Shown piece by piece: positions 62,954-64,000 of a stretch of DNA of 64,000 nucleotides. The DNA is from Ovoidimarina sediminis. Its GTDB lineage: Bacteria; Pseudomonadota; Alphaproteobacteria; Rhodobacterales; Rhodobacteraceae. The DNA is taken from assembly GCF_032586175.1 (NCBI RefSeq), contig NZ_JAWHTE010000014.1:62001-126000 (forward strand), written 5' to 3'. The notes under the pieces are model-generated. The model was not told where the DNA came from, did not search any database, and saw nothing but the letters and a program-made list of their open reading frames with translations. Both the position numbers and the translations under genes were made by a program. Each line of letters begins with the position of its first letter. The stretch's first letter is position 1.

Positions 62954-63150
62954 TTAATGCCATAAGAGATCGATAACGTCGCCGTCTGCATCAAACTTTG
63001 GCTTATTGATGGCTGGATCAAAGTCGCAGTAGTCATCACAGCCACCGCCTCCGTCGCCATCAATCGAGCAATGTTGCGGCGAAACTACCGAGAGACAGAG
63101 GCGATCCCAAGTGCGGGCCTCTATTGCGATCCTGGTAAATGGGAGAGGAA
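62954..63150 (-). pseudogene. Asp/Gly-rich protein remnant
   Basis: One minus-strand frame ends IEARTWDRLCLSVVSPQHCS, IDGDGGGGCDDYCDFDPAIN, KPKFDADGDVIDLLWH and a TAA at 62954. It has calcium-binding style Asp/Gly repeats and four Cys but no credible start before it meets the hairpin at 63156. It looks like the tail of a lost secreted protein gene. Confidence 0.4.
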
Positions 63151-63155
63151 GTGTT

Positions 63156-63180
63156 CTGCGGGCCGCTGAGCGGCCCGCAG
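63156..63180 (-). terminator. Perfect 12-bp hairpin after RTX gene
   Basis: CTGCGGGCCGCT (63156-63167) and AGCGGCCCGCAG (63169-63180) are perfectly complementary around a single base. It lies just past the stop of the RTX-type gene. No T run; still the likely transcript end. Confidence 0.6.
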
Positions 63181-63188
63181 CTCTGATA

Positions 63189-64000
63189 TCAAATGATCAG
63201 GAAGTCATCCTCATCAAATATGCCGGACGCCACTGTGATGCTTGCAACTAGAACTGCATCGTCCCCTCCTGCACCGTCGGCGTCAAAGAATAGGTTCCCT
63301 GAGTCGGTGTCGTAGAGGAAGAAGTCATTGGCGTCTGCAGCGCTTATTGCGTCCACGTTTGTACCAGACACGAAACTGCTTGCATCGAGTGTCCCTGCAA
63401 CAAGCGGCGAGAACCCGGAGGCATAGAATACCAGCGTATCGAGACTGTCCGCTTCGAAGTCAGTTATCGCATCGGGCAGTTCATTCAGCGACATGAAGAC
63501 AAAGCTGTCTGCATCAGCGCCACCGGTAAGCGTATCCGCGCCAAGACCCCCATAGATGGTGTCGTTGCCCGCCAGACCATTGATCACGTCATTACCGTCA
63601 AGGCCGGCGATGATGTTGGCGTTGGCATTACCATTCAAGGGATCGTTGCCGAGCTCGGTGCCGATGAAATTGTCGCCGCTATCCGGTATCCAGTTCAGAT
63701 AGAAGAGGCTGTCAATCGTATCTCCGTCTTCATCGACACCGACGACATCGAATTGCATTTCGATTGGTTGCAATGGATTGGTGAGCGAGACGGAGAAGAT
63801 TCCGAGCTTAAACTTGGAAAAGTCGGGCTCTTCATCCACGTTCAGTGCCGTTATCTGCACAGATGTGAAATCCTGGCCTACAACAGCGTATTCCCAATCC
63901 TTCTGCATGATGTCTTCGGTTATGAGCGACTTCCCGTCGCCTCCGAAGAGATTGGCATCATTGCCCAGATCCATAACAAGAGTGTGCGACACCAATACCG
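63189..64000 (-). CDS. RTX-type calcium-binding protein, C-terminal part (5' end outside window)
   Basis: The frame is open to the window edge. Nonapeptide-like repeats occur in NIIAGLDGNDVINGLAGNDT then IYGGLGADTLTGGADADSFV, a short serralysin-type block, followed by the usual C-terminal segment (ITDFEADSLDTLVFYASGF, FFLYDTDSGNLFFDADGAGG, GDDAVLVASI). Such proteins are exported by type I systems with TolC, using a C-terminal signal. The N-terminal part seen here (QKDWEYAVVGQDFTSVQITA) has no enzyme motif. Acidic and AT-richer, in keeping with acquired surface proteins. Confidence 0.88.
   Translation of the reverse strand, partial: VLVSHTLVMDLGNDANLFGGDGKSLITEDIMQKDWEYAVVGQDFTSVQITALNVDEEPDFSKFKLGIFSVSLTNPLQPIEMQFDVVGVDEDGDTIDSLFYLNWIPDSGDNFIGTELGNDPLNGNANANIIAGLDGNDVINGLAGNDTIYGGLGADTLTGGADADSFVFMSLNELPDAITDFEADSLDTLVFYASGFSPLVAGTLDASSFVSGTNVDAISAADANDFFLYDTDSGNLFFDADGAGGDDAVLVASITVASGIFDEDDFLII

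Overview
The window reads as a chromosomal segment of a GC-rich alphaproteobacterium, most likely Rhodobacterales (Rhodobacteraceae). Supporting signs are an aerobic-type cobaltochelatase pair (cobS-cobT), a secreted esterase ending in a VPLPA-type C-terminal sorting signal, a divergent metF/metR pair, the minus-strand order pcm - tolC - PopZ-like gene, and a dispersed intergenic repeat whose conserved core reads GAGTATTTCGGCCAAAATGA. Most of the window is ordinary core genome with dense short operons.

Layout. 1-10.4 kb: end of a chemotaxis receptor, a Tat-exported MsrB, cobS-cobT-aminopeptidase P, a DUF427 protein, a ClC chloride channel and a GlcD/Dld-type FAD oxidase. 10.4-11.4 kb: an AT-richer patch with decayed small genes. 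11.5-22.3 kb: metG, a sugar O-methyltransferase-like gene broken by a nonsense codon, an ABC exporter, and a convergent 1928-residue dimodular NRPS (A-T-C-A-T-TE) beside tRNA-Leu(UAA). 22.3-34.6 kb: TPR lipoprotein-like protein, rhomboid protease, suhB, two small membrane proteins, a HisC-like aminotransferase, valS (with a palindromic element inserted in frame), der, a PaaI-type thioesterase, metF and metR, and a putative zinc peptidase. 34.7-45.8 kb: frameshifted glyoxalase-fold gene, VPLPA-CTERM esterase, site-2 protease, GNAT, an aminotransferase, an MsbA-like ABC transporter, a glycosyltransferase, ygfZ, a fructosamine kinase-like gene, efp and small conserved genes. 45.8-48.8 kb: PopZ-like protein, TolC, Pcm.

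48.9-58.6 kb is a minus-strand surface-polysaccharide region: a UDP-hexose dehydrogenase (TviB/WbpA type), an orphan lasso-peptide-B2-like transglutaminase-fold protein, a CHASE2 class III nucleotide cyclase, a FecR-domain protein with a Cys/Gly/Pro tail, an O-antigen ligase/polymerase, a TPR protein and a GT4 glycosyltransferase. 58.7-61.1 kb holds a MetE-C-terminal-like methyltransferase and an amidase. 61.1-64.0 kb is AT-richer and accessory: two overlapping uncharacterised genes with an STGP..GK..NA..HGL motif, weak ORFs, an Asp-rich gene remnant and the C-terminal part of an RTX-type calcium-binding protein that runs off the window.

The most unusual items are the in-frame bipalindromic element in valS, the tRNA-flanked NRPS and its exporter neighbourhood, the orphan B2 protein in the polysaccharide/CHASE2/FecR cluster, the decayed small-gene cassette at 10.5-11.3 kb, and two paired 10-bp-spaced inverted repeats between metF and metR. 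All functions are read by eye from translated sequence; no database search was run.
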